Origin: JAGBWK01 sp964462445
GTDB taxonomy: Bacteria > Bacteroidota > Bacteroidia > Bacteroidales > Muribaculaceae
Assembly (NCBI GenBank): GCA_964462445.1
Contig: CAYWXG010000003.1
Span: 14,653 to 78,652 of the forward strand
Direction of reading: 5' to 3'
DNA length: 64,000 nt
The notes beneath the pieces are model-generated. The model did not search any database. It worked only from the letters and a program-made list of their open reading frames with translations, and was not told the DNA's origin. The position numbers were made by a program, and so were the translations under genes. Numbering within the stretch: position 1 is the stretch's first letter; every line of letters begins with the position of its first letter. Positions 52,233 through 60,560 of this stretch are shown here, piece by piece.

Positions 52233-53315
52233 TTAGAGGTTGGCGGCAGCAGCGCGTCTCGCTTCTCGCGATTCGTTAAGTCGTTGTTTGATTTGTTTGT
52301 TCATTACTCCATTTACAATGAGTTTTGCAACAAACCAAACACCTAAGGTGATGAGTGCTGCTGTAAAGTTGAATATGAAGAACATTAAAATTGCTAATGT
52401 CCACAACCATGACACGAGAGTCTTGATATTTTCTTTACCTTTCACAAACTTAACTTCTTCTTGGTCGACAGGAGTTGTCATAGCTGTATTTTCTCCTAAA
52501 CCGTCCATAATGAAATAGTGCTTTTCATTATTGTAAGTGTAATATACGAACCAGAACGGAGCTAATACAAATCGACCATTATGCTTTAGATTATAACTAT
52601 TGCTGGCGTGGAAATCCTTAATTTCTTCACCTGATAGTTGTTGCTTTGCACTTTCTGTTGCCAATTGTGTTACGAGGCTATCTCCGTATTTATTCCAAAT
52701 CAGGTCGGTGTCGGCATCCAAAGGAAGAGTTATTGGGCTTTCTTCTGCATTTAATTCCAACAATGCAGGATCGTATTCTTTTGATGCCATTGTATTGTAA
52801 GGGAATTGTGAGCTAAACGTACGGAGCTCTTCAGGTATATCTTTCCCGTCATAAGCCAAGCAGAGGAATGCAAAGTTCCCTTGAGAAGTCCCTGTTTGTG
52901 GCGCAAACTTCTTTACTTTCTTATTCTTAACTCCTCTACCATCGGATGTAGCTCTTAATTCTGTTGTTTCGTAAGCTATTTTGCATGACCAAGAAGATTG
53001 ATATTGCCCTTCATAGAGGAACATCGGAAGATAAGCTTTGATTACATTGTCGGGATTAATACAACTGAATATATCTTTGGGGACATAATCACGTTCTATT
53101 AAGTTTGAAATCATTGCTTGTTCAAACTCGTTTTCTTTGGTCTTGAATACGATTATACGCTCGGGTACAGGAATTTTCTTTGCGGTGATTAGCGGGTTGA
53201 ATGCCTTATTGTGGCAATATGGACATTCTACTTGTGCCGCAAATGGACTAAAAGAACTGATTACTTGTTTACAACTGGGGCAAATGACCTGTTGTAGCTC
53301 TAATGAATTTGCCAT
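52233..53315 (-). CDS. Zinc-ribbon membrane protein (YdjG-like)
   Basis: A 360-residue protein. An N-terminal zinc ribbon has Cys12, Cys15, Cys31 and Cys34 (CPSC...CPYC). A middle domain (about 45-280) has no name I recognise, and two membrane helices close together (about 295-335) are followed by a basic tail (KQIKQRLNESREARRAAA). This order resembles Bacillus YdjG, which works with the SPFH protein YdjI at the membrane under stress; here too the gene is in an SPFH operon. The zinc ribbon would be cytoplasmic. It is the last of three genes. Confidence 0.75.
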   Translation of the reverse strand: MANSLELQQVICPSCKQVISSFSPFAAQVECPYCHNKAFNPLITAKKIPVPERIIVFKTKENEFEQAMISNLIERDYVPKDIFSCINPDNVIKAYLPMFLYEGQYQSSWSCKIAYETTELRATSDGRGVKNKKVKKFAPQTGTSQGNFAFLCLAYDGKDIPEELRTFSSQFPYNTMASKEYDPALLELNAEESPITLPLDADTDLIWNKYGDSLVTQLATESAKQQLSGEEIKDFHASNSYNLKHNGRFVLAPFWFVYYTYNNEKHYFIMDGLGENTAMTTPVDQEEVKFVKGKENIKTLVSWLWTLAILMFFIFNFTAALITLGVWFVAKLIVNGVMNKQIKQRLNESREARRAAAANL

Positions 53316-53341
53316 GTGATTAAGTATTTTATTTAATTGAA

Positions 53342-54025
53342 TTAATTGAATCTACATCTTTTGATGATGGTGTTGCGATCTTGAACTGCATATTCCACAC
53401 CTTTTATCTTGATTCCGAAATCTTGATAATTTCCTGTTTCTATTGCATTGCACAATGTTTCAATCGCATTTCTAAGCCGTAGTTCCGCATCTATGGCTTG
53501 CGAAAAACTTTCAATCGGACTGTTGTTCACAAGGTCGTAGCAACGGACCACTTGCTTCTTTGTATCTGCATCCGAAATATATCGCATACTGTTTTTGATT
53601 CGTTGCGCCAAATCTTTAATATATATAGACTCTTCTTTTTGCTTCTCAATAGATTGTGCCGTTGCATCATTGGCCAACGCACTCATGAATTGTAGGATGA
53701 GGAATATTGCTAATAGCACACTTTGAATTATCAAAGGCCATGTTATACTTTCCGGCGCAATGACCATACATAATACGCCAACCACCAACTCCGTAAAGAA
53801 ATAGAATGTTGCTCTCAGATAGAGACTATAGGATAATACTTCCAACCCTTTTTTCGACTTGCTCAGCAGAGGAGTTATTAAGATACATAGGTATGCCACA
53901 TGGATAAACCCGTAGCAGGTCCAATTTACGTCGGATTGCTGTGTACCTCCAATGAGGAAAAACAACAAATTAAACAGCACTAAAAATATTAATGCTATAA
54001 TGACTTTAAAAATATTCTTTTTCAT
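53342..54025 (-). CDS. Four-helix membrane protein of the SPFH operon
   Basis: A 227-residue protein with four membrane helices in the first half (about 5-27, 38-56, 66-90, 97-115) and a cytoplasmic helical C-terminal half with coiled-coil character (TAQSIEKQKEESIYIKDLAQRIKNS is the first part). It has no motif I recognise. Its place between the SPFH gene (19 bp) and the zinc-ribbon gene (26 bp) suggests one complex, comparable to YdjH in Bacillus by position only. Confidence 0.75.
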   Translation of the reverse strand: MKKNIFKVIIALIFLVLFNLLFFLIGGTQQSDVNWTCYGFIHVAYLCILITPLLSKSKKGLEVLSYSLYLRATFYFFTELVVGVLCMVIAPESITWPLIIQSVLLAIFLILQFMSALANDATAQSIEKQKEESIYIKDLAQRIKNSMRYISDADTKKQVVRCYDLVNNSPIESFSQAIDAELRLRNAIETLCNAIETGNYQDFGIKIKGVEYAVQDRNTIIKRCRFN

Positions 54026-54044
54026 AAGTTTTGACTTTTTGTTT

Positions 54045-55160
54045 TTACATTCGACTCATTATCTCTGCCACTTTAGCGTCGTAGATGTCCTTGGTTATAA
54101 GTCCGGCATCAAGCATCTGCTTCATCTTGGTCAATGATTCCATTGGGTCGGGATATGCTGCTTGAGGCGCAGCTTGTTGCCCGCCAAAGCCCATTTGCTG
54201 CTGTGGCGCCTGTTGTTGCGGTTGTGCAAATGCTGCTGCCGACATTTGAGCAAATGCTAAGCCTCCGGCCATGCCCATGCCAAGACCGGCTCCGGCCCCT
54301 GCAATTCCTCCAGCTCCCGGATTGACGGCTACATCCTTTAATAATTCTTGTTGTACGGCTTTATCATAACTTCCGGTGTGAGCAGTAGCAATAAGGCGAT
54401 CAAGGTATTTTTTACGCTCATCGGTTTCATCTATGGTCAAATTATGGAATGAGAAATTGACAAGTTCTAACCCATAATCAGCAAGCATTTCCTCAAATGT
54501 AGGAGTAAGTTCTTTAGCGAAATCCTTTAATTGACTTGAAATGGCATTGATTGACCTTTGCATCGAACGTGCTTCCAACGTCTTACCTACCACATCACTA
54601 ATCTCTTGAGAAATTTGAGCTCTAAACAACATGCTCAAATCATTTACGGTATAAGCACTCTTATCCCCCATTAGACGCATAAATGTCTGTATGCTGGCAT
54701 TGTCATCCTCTCGTATGTTGAAGCGTACGCGGAATTCTCCGGCACCCCTAATTAGGGTGGGTACGCCAATTATGCCTCCTCCTAAGAAGAAGTCCTGAAT
54801 TTCTATGGCACTACTTGTTCCCCAACTTACATTTTGCTCTGATGTACATACGTGGTAAACTTGACAAGAAAAAGTGCTTACTCCTCCGGTAAGCATATTG
54901 CGTATGCGGCTAAGCACCGGATAATTCTCAGTTTTGACTGAGTGACGACCGGATGGTAACGTGCCGTAAAATTCGCCGTTTTTTATAAATATGACTTGTT
55001 CGTTTGGGGCAACGGTTATAACGGAATTAGTATTGAAATCAACCCGAGGATCAAGATATATCAACGTGTTGGTATCTGACTCTCGCTGGATTGATTCCAT
55101 CACATTTTTGCTCCCGCCGGCAAAATTTGCTTCATTGCTGTTTTTATGAAATAGACCCAT
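54045..55160 (-). CDS. SPFH-domain protein with C-terminal SHOCT
   Basis: A 371-residue protein of the virion-core/YdjI-like SPFH group. Residues about 30-250 form the SPFH domain (VITVAPNEQVIFIKNGEFYG, SGRHSVKTENYPVLSRI and GAGEFRVRFNIREDD). A Gly/Ala/Gln-rich linker (about 270-335, GAGLGMGMAGGLAFAQ and PQQQAPQQQ) connects to a SHOCT segment at the end (SLTKMKQMLDAGLITKDIYD, in the last 32 residues). It has no membrane helix and probably forms membrane-associated oligomers. It is the first gene of the operon, behind a promoter at 55273-55304. Confidence 0.88.
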   Translation of the reverse strand: MGLFHKNSNEANFAGGSKNVMESIQRESDTNTLIYLDPRVDFNTNSVITVAPNEQVIFIKNGEFYGTLPSGRHSVKTENYPVLSRIRNMLTGGVSTFSCQVYHVCTSEQNVSWGTSSAIEIQDFFLGGGIIGVPTLIRGAGEFRVRFNIREDDNASIQTFMRLMGDKSAYTVNDLSMLFRAQISQEISDVVGKTLEARSMQRSINAISSQLKDFAKELTPTFEEMLADYGLELVNFSFHNLTIDETDERKKYLDRLIATAHTGSYDKAVQQELLKDVAVNPGAGGIAGAGAGLGMGMAGGLAFAQMSAAAFAQPQQQAPQQQMGFGGQQAAPQAAYPDPMESLTKMKQMLDAGLITKDIYDAKVAEIMSRM

Positions 55161-55244
55161 GGATTATAGATTTTAATTTGCAATTAATGTAACTTTTTGG
55201 TTTTAAGTTTAATAGGTAATGCCTAATATTAATTCTTATAAATT

Positions 55245-55271
55245 ATCTCTTTGTAAGAGATGTTTGTTTTT
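55245..55271 (+). repeat. Hairpin ATCTCTT-TGT-AAGAGAT with T-run, first copy
   Basis: Arms at 55245-55251 and 55255-55261 are followed by GTTTGTTTTTG. A near-copy with inverted loop lies at 55426-55456. Read on the minus strand it falls at the start of the predicted SPFH transcript. Confidence 0.5.
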
Positions 55272-55272
55272 G

Positions 55273-55304
55273 CAAATTTATAGAAATAATGCAATAAATG
55301 CAAT
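55273..55304 (-). promoter_or_regulatory. Candidate promoter of the SPFH operon
   Basis: On the minus strand ATTG (55304-55301), 20 bp, TAAATTTG (55280-55273): exact -7 and 3 of 4 bases of -33. The leader would be about 105 nt and contains the first hairpin copy. Confidence 0.5.
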
Positions 55305-55425
55305 ATTTTACATAAAAATTTTGCGAGCCATTTTTTCTAACGATTTTAAAGTAACATTTGTTGAGCAAAAACGCTGCAATTCAGAAGCTATCACCTTAAA
55401 CCACAGATAGTTATAACATGCGCAA

Positions 55426-55456
55426 CATCTCTTACAAAGAGATGTTTGTTTTTTAT
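55426..55456 (+). terminator. Hairpin CATCTCTT-ACA-AAGAGATG with T-run, second copy
   Basis: A perfect 8-bp stem (55426-55433 with 55437-55444) followed by TTTGTTTTTT, in terminator form on the plus strand. It shares GAGATGTTTGTTTTT with the first copy. No plus-strand gene upstream is visible, so it may end a small RNA. Confidence 0.45.
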
Positions 55457-55729
55457 TGTGTTTATAAAGCCTTTATCTATTTGAATCTCAATGGCTTTTT
55501 ATTGTTCCCTATTTCATTTGTGCTTAAAATTTCGTAACCTTTTTTTTCTGACAGCATATCCGATTGTGCGTTATAGAGTAGTATTATATCCCCTCTCTTG
55601 TTTATTGTCAATCGATTATGAACAAAACAATTTTGTTCAAGAATACAATTGTATGTAATAACGGCTCAGTAGTTTTTTTAGTGTTGATACGCAAATAGTT
55701 TAGCGAATTTTTTTAGAAATTCTCGGCTT
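55457..55729. other. Gene-free AT-rich stretch
   Basis: I see no reading frame with coding character and no strong hairpin here. AT-rich DNA with T-runs and a short imperfect inverted repeat around AAAACAATTTTGTTC (about 55623-55638). Confidence 0.4.
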
Positions 55730-56100
55730 GCCTATGTAGAGAGGTCGTTGAGATCTCACAGCGTCAGGAGGACGTGTCGCGAAGCGAAAGCGACCTTTTG
55801 CTCGACGAGGCTTGACCGAGTCAACCTTCAGCTCAACGAGGCTCGTCCGAGTTAATAACCGCATGGTTGAGCTCTACGAAACCTCCGGAAAGGGAAACAC
55901 CCCGGTCCATGGAATGAGGCTTCCCTAATGGACTGAGGGGCTTTCGCCCCTCATAGTCTCCTCACAACCATTCTTATCTGCCACCCGAAGGCTGGAAAGC
56001 CTTCGCTCCATTACTTAGCCAATAACGTTTCACTGTGCCAGCCAAATGGACCGAGGGGCTTTTGCCCCTCACATCGTGCAAAGCACGATTCCCACACCTT
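55730..56100. repeat. Cluster of short GC-rich hairpins and degenerate repeats
   Basis: About 370 bp, clearly more GC-rich than its surroundings and without a convincing reading frame. Perfect hairpins are GAGGGGC-TTTC-GCCCCTC (55935-55952), CGAAGGCT-GGAA-AGCCTTCG (55986-56005), GAGGGGC-TTTT-GCCCCTC (56053-56070) and ATCGTGC-AAA-GCACGAT (56073-56089); GTCGC/GCGAC at 55776-55794 is a fifth. The two GAGGGGC hairpins share the longer context ATGGACYGAGGGGCTTTYGC, 118 bp apart. A separate direct repeat, CTCRACGAGGCT plus CCGAGT, occurs at 55801 and 55832. It may be an extragenic repeat island or a structured RNA. Confidence 0.55.
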
Positions 56101-56184
56101 TTTGCTACTGTGCCGAATTTAATCTTAATCTTTCATCTAATTTCCAGGAGAGTATTGATGTTGCAGTATAGCCTGTAATTGCAT

Positions 56185-56226
56185 AAAAAAGCAGTGGGCG
56201 GGAAACTGATGTTTCACCGCCCACTG
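56185..56226 (-). terminator. Terminator of the methylmalonyl-CoA decarboxylase operon
   Basis: CAGTGGGCGG (56192-56201) pairs with CCGCCCACTG (56217-56226), extended inside by GAAAC/GTTTC. On the minus strand six T residues follow after GC. It lies 84 bp past the beta-subunit stop. Confidence 0.85.
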
Positions 56227-56309
56227 GCATATTTTATAGTGACCGTTGGTCGTATTTTAAATGTGACTTTGGGTCACCTTTTTAATCGTTTGTTACGATT
56301 GTTTAATTA

Positions 56310-57479
56310 TTAAGCAAGGAATCCGAGGAGTACACCGGCTGCTACTGCTGAACCGATAACACCTGCTACATTCGGGCCCATTGCGTGCATCAACAAGTAG
56401 TTGCTCGGATCGTATTGCAATCCCAAGTTGTTAGAGATACGAGCCGACATCGGTACTGCAGATACGCCTGCATTTCCGATAAGTGGGTTGATTTTCTTCG
56501 ATTTGGGCAATACGAGGTTGAAGAGCTTAACAAAGGCTACACCTGATGCAGAGGCGATGATGAATGCCATAAAGCCGAGTGCAAAGATAAAGATTGTTTC
56601 TTTGGTAAGGAATGTTGTTGCTTGAGTTGAAGCACCAACAGTCATACCGAGCAAGATTGTTACTATGTCGGTCAAAGCATTTGAAGCAGTCTTCGCAAGG
56701 CGAGTAGTTACGCCACATTCGCGGAGCAGGTTACCGAAGAAGAGCATACCCAACAATGGGAGTGCTGACGGTACCACGAAGCAAGTGAGAAGCATTCCGA
56801 CTATTGGGAAGATGATTTTCTCGTTTTGAGATACGGCACGTGCCGGTTTCATCTTGATAAGACGCTCTTTGCGTGTGGTCAAAAGCTTCATGATAGGCGG
56901 CTGTATCACGGGTACGAGTGCCATATAAGAGTAGGCCGATACCGCAATTGCGCCCATGAGGTTGGGTGCAAGTTTTGATGATAAGAAGATCGCGGTTGGA
57001 CCATCGGCACCACCAATGATTGCGATTGCACCGGCTTGGTCGGGCATAAAGCCGAGAGCACAAGCTACCATATAAGCACCAAAGATACCGAACTGTGCCG
57101 CTGCTCCTACGAGCATAAGTTTCGGATTGGCGATAAGTGCTGAGAAGTCGGTCATAGCTCCGATACCGAGGAAAATTAGCGGAGGATACCATCCGGCACT
57201 TACACCATTGTAGAGAATGTTGAGCACAGAGCCTTGCTCATAGATACCAATTTCAAGACCGGCAGCGGTGTTAAACGGAATGTTACCGATTAGGATACCG
57301 AAACCGATTGGAACAAGGAGCATTGGCTCGAAATTCTTCTTTATCGCAAGATACATGAAGAATATACCGACCGCAAGCATGACAAAGTGTTGCCATGTTG
57401 CGTTAGCAAAACCTGTCAGTTCCCAGAATTCTGTCAAGTTGCTAATAAGGAAATCACTTAATGATGATTCTGCTGCCAT
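56310..57479 (-). CDS. mmdB: Methylmalonyl-CoA decarboxylase beta subunit (sodium pump)
   Basis: A 389-residue OadB/MmdB/GcdB-type protein with about ten membrane segments. It releases CO2 from carboxybiotin and couples this to sodium export. Family blocks include LLVPIGFGILIGNIPFN, IGGADGPTAIFLSSKLAP (the Asp-containing sodium site) and GNAGVSAVPMSARISN near the end, also GPNVAGVIGSAVAAGVLL. It is the last gene of an operon with mce, mmdA, the gamma/delta subunit and the biotin carrier. Specificity for methylmalonyl-CoA follows from the neighbouring epimerase and carboxyltransferase genes. Confidence 0.93.
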   Translation of the reverse strand: MAAESSLSDFLISNLTEFWELTGFANATWQHFVMLAVGIFFMYLAIKKNFEPMLLVPIGFGILIGNIPFNTAAGLEIGIYEQGSVLNILYNGVSAGWYPPLIFLGIGAMTDFSALIANPKLMLVGAAAQFGIFGAYMVACALGFMPDQAGAIAIIGGADGPTAIFLSSKLAPNLMGAIAVSAYSYMALVPVIQPPIMKLLTTRKERLIKMKPARAVSQNEKIIFPIVGMLLTCFVVPSALPLLGMLFFGNLLRECGVTTRLAKTASNALTDIVTILLGMTVGASTQATTFLTKETIFIFALGFMAFIIASASGVAFVKLFNLVLPKSKKINPLIGNAGVSAVPMSARISNNLGLQYDPSNYLLMHAMGPNVAGVIGSAVAAGVLLGFLA

Positions 57480-57513
57480 TGTGATGTAGTTTAGTCAAAA
57501 GTGATTATTCTAC

Positions 57514-57945
57514 TTATTCAAGGGTGATAAGTACAGTCCCTTCGAGTACTGAATCACCGGGGTTAACGTTGATTGACGCAACCTTTCCATCGCGACCGGC
57601 ATGGATTGAGTTTTCCATCTTCATAGCCTCAAGAATGAGAATAGTATCGGCTGCTTTTACTACATCGCCAACTTTTACAGGTATTTGTATTACTACACCG
57701 GGTAGTGGGGCCTTAACAGGACTTGCTCCTGATGCTACGACGGGCTTAGTAATAATTTTTTCGCCTGAGGTGGTGCGAGGTGCTGCTGATGGACGAATTG
57801 ATTTAACTACTACAGGCGCACTCTTTTGCTCGAATTCAACCTTGTAGGGTATACCATTAACTTCAACTTGAGCAATGCCGTTTTCTATGTCACCGACACT
57901 CACGTTGTAGTTGTTTCCGTTGATTTTATAATTGTAATTTTTCAT
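57514..57945 (-). CDS. mmdC: Biotin carboxyl carrier subunit
   Basis: A 143-residue biotin carrier of the decarboxylase. The C-terminal biotinyl domain (about 70-143) has the modified Lys in LEAMKMENSIHAG; the first part (MKNYNYKINGNNYNVSVGD) is the usual N-terminal strand pair, and a Pro/Ala/Ser-rich linker (about 48-72) joins them. It shuttles the carboxyl group from the carboxyltransferase to the membrane beta subunit. Located 34 bp before mmdB and 21 bp after the OadG-like gene. Confidence 0.95.
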   Translation of the reverse strand: MKNYNYKINGNNYNVSVGDIENGIAQVEVNGIPYKVEFEQKSAPVVVKSIRPSAAPRTTSGEKIITKPVVASGASPVKAPLPGVVIQIPVKVGDVVKAADTILILEAMKMENSIHAGRDGKVASINVNPGDSVLEGTVLITLE

Positions 57946-57966
57946 TGTTGTAATAATGTGAGATGA

Positions 57967-58923
57967 TTAGCGTTTGGGAAGTTCACGCATTGAATAAATT
58001 TTAGAACTCCAGGGAGAGTAGGCTTTCTTTACTTTATTAATAGTAAGAATTGTCTGCTCTGTATCGTGAGCATTGAGGTGCTCGTGAAGTGCCATTGTGA
58101 TAGCTGCAATGGCTTCTCCTGAATCATGCTCCGGGAGATCTTTAGGTGCAACTTCTTTAGGTGCGAGACCTTGCGACTTGATTTTATTTGTACGATTTAT
58201 GCGCGCTCCAAGCTTGCTTATAACTCGGAAGATAATGTACAAAATTAATAAAGCACTGAAAACTATGGCCATGGCCATTACCGTCAATGCAACACCGCTT
58301 TTGTCCAATTCGTGGAAAGTTTCAACTTTCTTGTTAGTGTCCTTGATGACATTGTTGCTTGATGGAGTGATGTATTTTTCAACTCCATCAACTATTTTGC
58401 CATTACGTACTTCCCATGCTTCGGGGGTGTTAACGCCACCTTCTCCATCGGCTTTACGGGCATATGATTCACCGGCTTTTAGTTCGGCAGGGATAACAAT
58501 AGCATCTATGAGCGTTTTGCGGTCTGCATCATATACTGCGATATAGTTTTCCTCGCCGAGGGTGAATTGAAAATTGGTGTGGAATGTACCACGGGTAGGT
58601 TTATTGTCCGCCCAAAAAATGATGTGTTGGCGTTTGGGTATACGCGTATTAACATCACCGAGGGGAACAGCATAAGCTATCGAGCGATTGATAGTGTCGC
58701 CGGGAGCTACTTTTTCGGTTGTGATGTAGACGCTCGAAATTTCGAGTGGAGCATATGTGGAGTTGAAAAGCTCAACCCATGCGCTATGCTCACCGTAATC
58801 GTCAACTACAGAATTTTCGTTGCTGACCATAACCTCGTTGATACACAATCCGCCTCGGCTTTGAGCTCCGGCAGAGAGGCATCCTACCACACCGATGAGA
58901 AGCAATAAAAATGTTTTTTTCAT
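57967..58923 (-). CDS. Lamin-tail domain fused to OadG-type decarboxylase subunit
   Basis: A 318-residue protein with a signal peptide (1-20, ending LSAGA). Residues about 26-150 form a lamin-tail-type domain (CINEVMVSNENSVVDDYGEH, WVELFNSTYAPLEISSVYI, HTNFQFTLGEENYIAVYD), exported to the periplasm. One membrane helix (about 210-235, VALTVMAMAIVFSALLILYI) then leads to the OadG/MmdD-like cytoplasmic part, with a helical tail (SGEAIAAITMALHEHLN) and a C-terminus KAYSPWSSKIYSMRELPKR. OadG-type subunits hold the decarboxylase complex together. The periplasmic lamin-tail addition is unusual for the classical subunit and its binding partner is unknown. Confidence 0.85.
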   Translation of the reverse strand: MKKTFLLLLIGVVGCLSAGAQSRGGLCINEVMVSNENSVVDDYGEHSAWVELFNSTYAPLEISSVYITTEKVAPGDTINRSIAYAVPLGDVNTRIPKRQHIIFWADNKPTRGTFHTNFQFTLGEENYIAVYDADRKTLIDAIVIPAELKAGESYARKADGEGGVNTPEAWEVRNGKIVDGVEKYITPSSNNVIKDTNKKVETFHELDKSGVALTVMAMAIVFSALLILYIIFRVISKLGARINRTNKIKSQGLAPKEVAPKDLPEHDSGEAIAAITMALHEHLNAHDTEQTILTINKVKKAYSPWSSKIYSMRELPKR

Positions 58924-58958
58924 AAAATAAGACCTTTTTACTGTCAGTGATGTGAATA

Positions 58959-60512
58959 TTATAGAGGTATGTTTCCGTGCTTTTTAGCCGGGTTAACAAC
59001 TTTCTTGGTAGCGAGTTGTTGAAGAGCACGAATTACGCGGAAACGAGTGTTGCGCGGCTCGATAACATCGTCGATATAACCATATTTTGCTGCGTTGTAG
59101 GGGTTACAGAAGAGCTTGTTGTATTCTGCTTCTTTTTCTGCGAGTACAGCTGCGGGATCTTCAGCGGCTTTAGCTTCTTTTGCGTAAAGTACTTCAACTG
59201 CACCGGCACCACCCATAACTGCGATTTCTGCTGTAGGCCATGCGTAGTTCATGTCGCCACGGAGTTGCTTACAGCTCATCACGATGTGGCTACCACCATA
59301 GCTCTTACGCAATGTTACTGTTACTTTAGGCACTGTAGCTTCGCCATAAGCATAAAGAAGTTTTGCTCCATGGAGAATAACACCGTTGTATTCTTGACCG
59401 GTACCGGGGAGGAAGCCGGGAACGTCAACGAGAGTAACCAAAGGAATATTGAATGCGTCGCAGAAACGTACGAAGCGAGCTCCCTTGCGTGAAGCGTTAG
59501 AGTCGAGCACGCCGGCGAGATATTTGGGTTGGTTGGCTACGATACCTACTGATTGTCCATTGAAGCGAGCGAAGCCTACGATGATGTTCTTAGCATAGTC
59601 GCGTTGTACTTCGAGGAATTCGCCGTTGTCAACGATAGCACCGATTACCTCATACATGTCGTAAGGACGGTTTGCAGAATCGGGAATAATATCATTTAGT
59701 GAATCTTCCAAACGGTCGATGGGATCGTTACATTCAACCATGGGAGCCTCTTCGAGGTTGTTTTGTGGCATGAAACTGAGAAGCTGACGAGTGATTTTGA
59801 GTGCTTCTTCGCCATCTTCAGTTGCGAAATGAGCAACACCACTCTTTGCTGAGTGCACTTCAGCTCCACCGAGAGCTTCTTGAGTTACATCTTCGCCGGT
59901 TACAGTTTTTACAACCTTCGGACCGGTGAGGAACATGTAAGAGATGCCTTTTGCCATGATAGTGAAGTCGGTAAGTGCGGGAGAGTAAACGGCACCACCG
60001 GCACACGGACCGAGGATACATGAGATTTGGGGGATGACACCTGATGCGAGGATGTTGCGCTGGAAGATTTCAGCATAACCAGCCAATGCGTTGATACCTT
60101 CTTGGATACGTGCACCACCTGAGTCGTTAAGGCCGATTACGGGAGCACCCATCTTCATTGCCATATCCATGATTTTGCAAATCTTCAATGCCATGGTTTC
60201 AGAGAGTGAACCTCCGAACACGGTGAAGTCCTGTGCAAAAACATAAACGAGACGTCCGTCGATTGTACCATAACCGGTTACAACGCCGTCGCCAAGATAT
60301 GATTTCTTTTCTTGACCGAAGTTTGTGCAACGATGGCGAACAAACATATCGAGTTCTTCAAAAGAACCTTCGTCGAGAAGTTGAGCGATACGTTCGCGTG
60401 CAGTGTATTTGCCGCGTTCGTGTTGTTTTTGAATTGCTTTCTCACCGCCACCGATACGTGCTTCGGCGCGCATGTCAATAAGCTCTTTTACTTTTTCGAG
60501 TTGATTACTCAT
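58959..60512 (-). CDS. mmdA: Methylmalonyl-CoA decarboxylase alpha subunit (carboxyltransferase)
   Basis: A 517-residue acyl-CoA carboxyltransferase, standard length for MmdA/PccB. It moves the carboxyl group of methylmalonyl-CoA to biotin, giving propionyl-CoA, the last part of the succinate-to-propionate route typical of Bacteroidales. RIAQLLDEGSFEELD, DFTVFGGSLSE, NDSGGARIQEGINALAGYAE, GPCAGGAVYSPALTDF and VDVPGFLPGTGQEYNG are present in order. Operon member after mce (48 bp). Codon use is GC-richer and strongly biased, suggesting high expression. Confidence 0.96.
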   Translation of the reverse strand: MSNQLEKVKELIDMRAEARIGGGEKAIQKQHERGKYTARERIAQLLDEGSFEELDMFVRHRCTNFGQEKKSYLGDGVVTGYGTIDGRLVYVFAQDFTVFGGSLSETMALKICKIMDMAMKMGAPVIGLNDSGGARIQEGINALAGYAEIFQRNILASGVIPQISCILGPCAGGAVYSPALTDFTIMAKGISYMFLTGPKVVKTVTGEDVTQEALGGAEVHSAKSGVAHFATEDGEEALKITRQLLSFMPQNNLEEAPMVECNDPIDRLEDSLNDIIPDSANRPYDMYEVIGAIVDNGEFLEVQRDYAKNIIVGFARFNGQSVGIVANQPKYLAGVLDSNASRKGARFVRFCDAFNIPLVTLVDVPGFLPGTGQEYNGVILHGAKLLYAYGEATVPKVTVTLRKSYGGSHIVMSCKQLRGDMNYAWPTAEIAVMGGAGAVEVLYAKEAKAAEDPAAVLAEKEAEYNKLFCNPYNAAKYGYIDDVIEPRNTRFRVIRALQQLATKKVVNPAKKHGNIPL

Positions 60513-60560
60513 ATAAGTTTAAAAATTGATGATATGTAATAACTAAATTTTATTTACAAA

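Noticed and set aside
55219..55410. 63-codon plus-strand frame upstream of the SPFH gene
   Set aside because: AT-rich composition, no family resemblance, and it runs through the predicted SPFH promoter and hairpin.
55730..56100. tRNA, RNase P RNA, tmRNA or SRP RNA in the hairpin island
   Set aside because: I looked for the conserved landmarks of each (T-loop, P4 helix bases, tmRNA Ala acceptor ends, SRP tetraloop helix) and found none.
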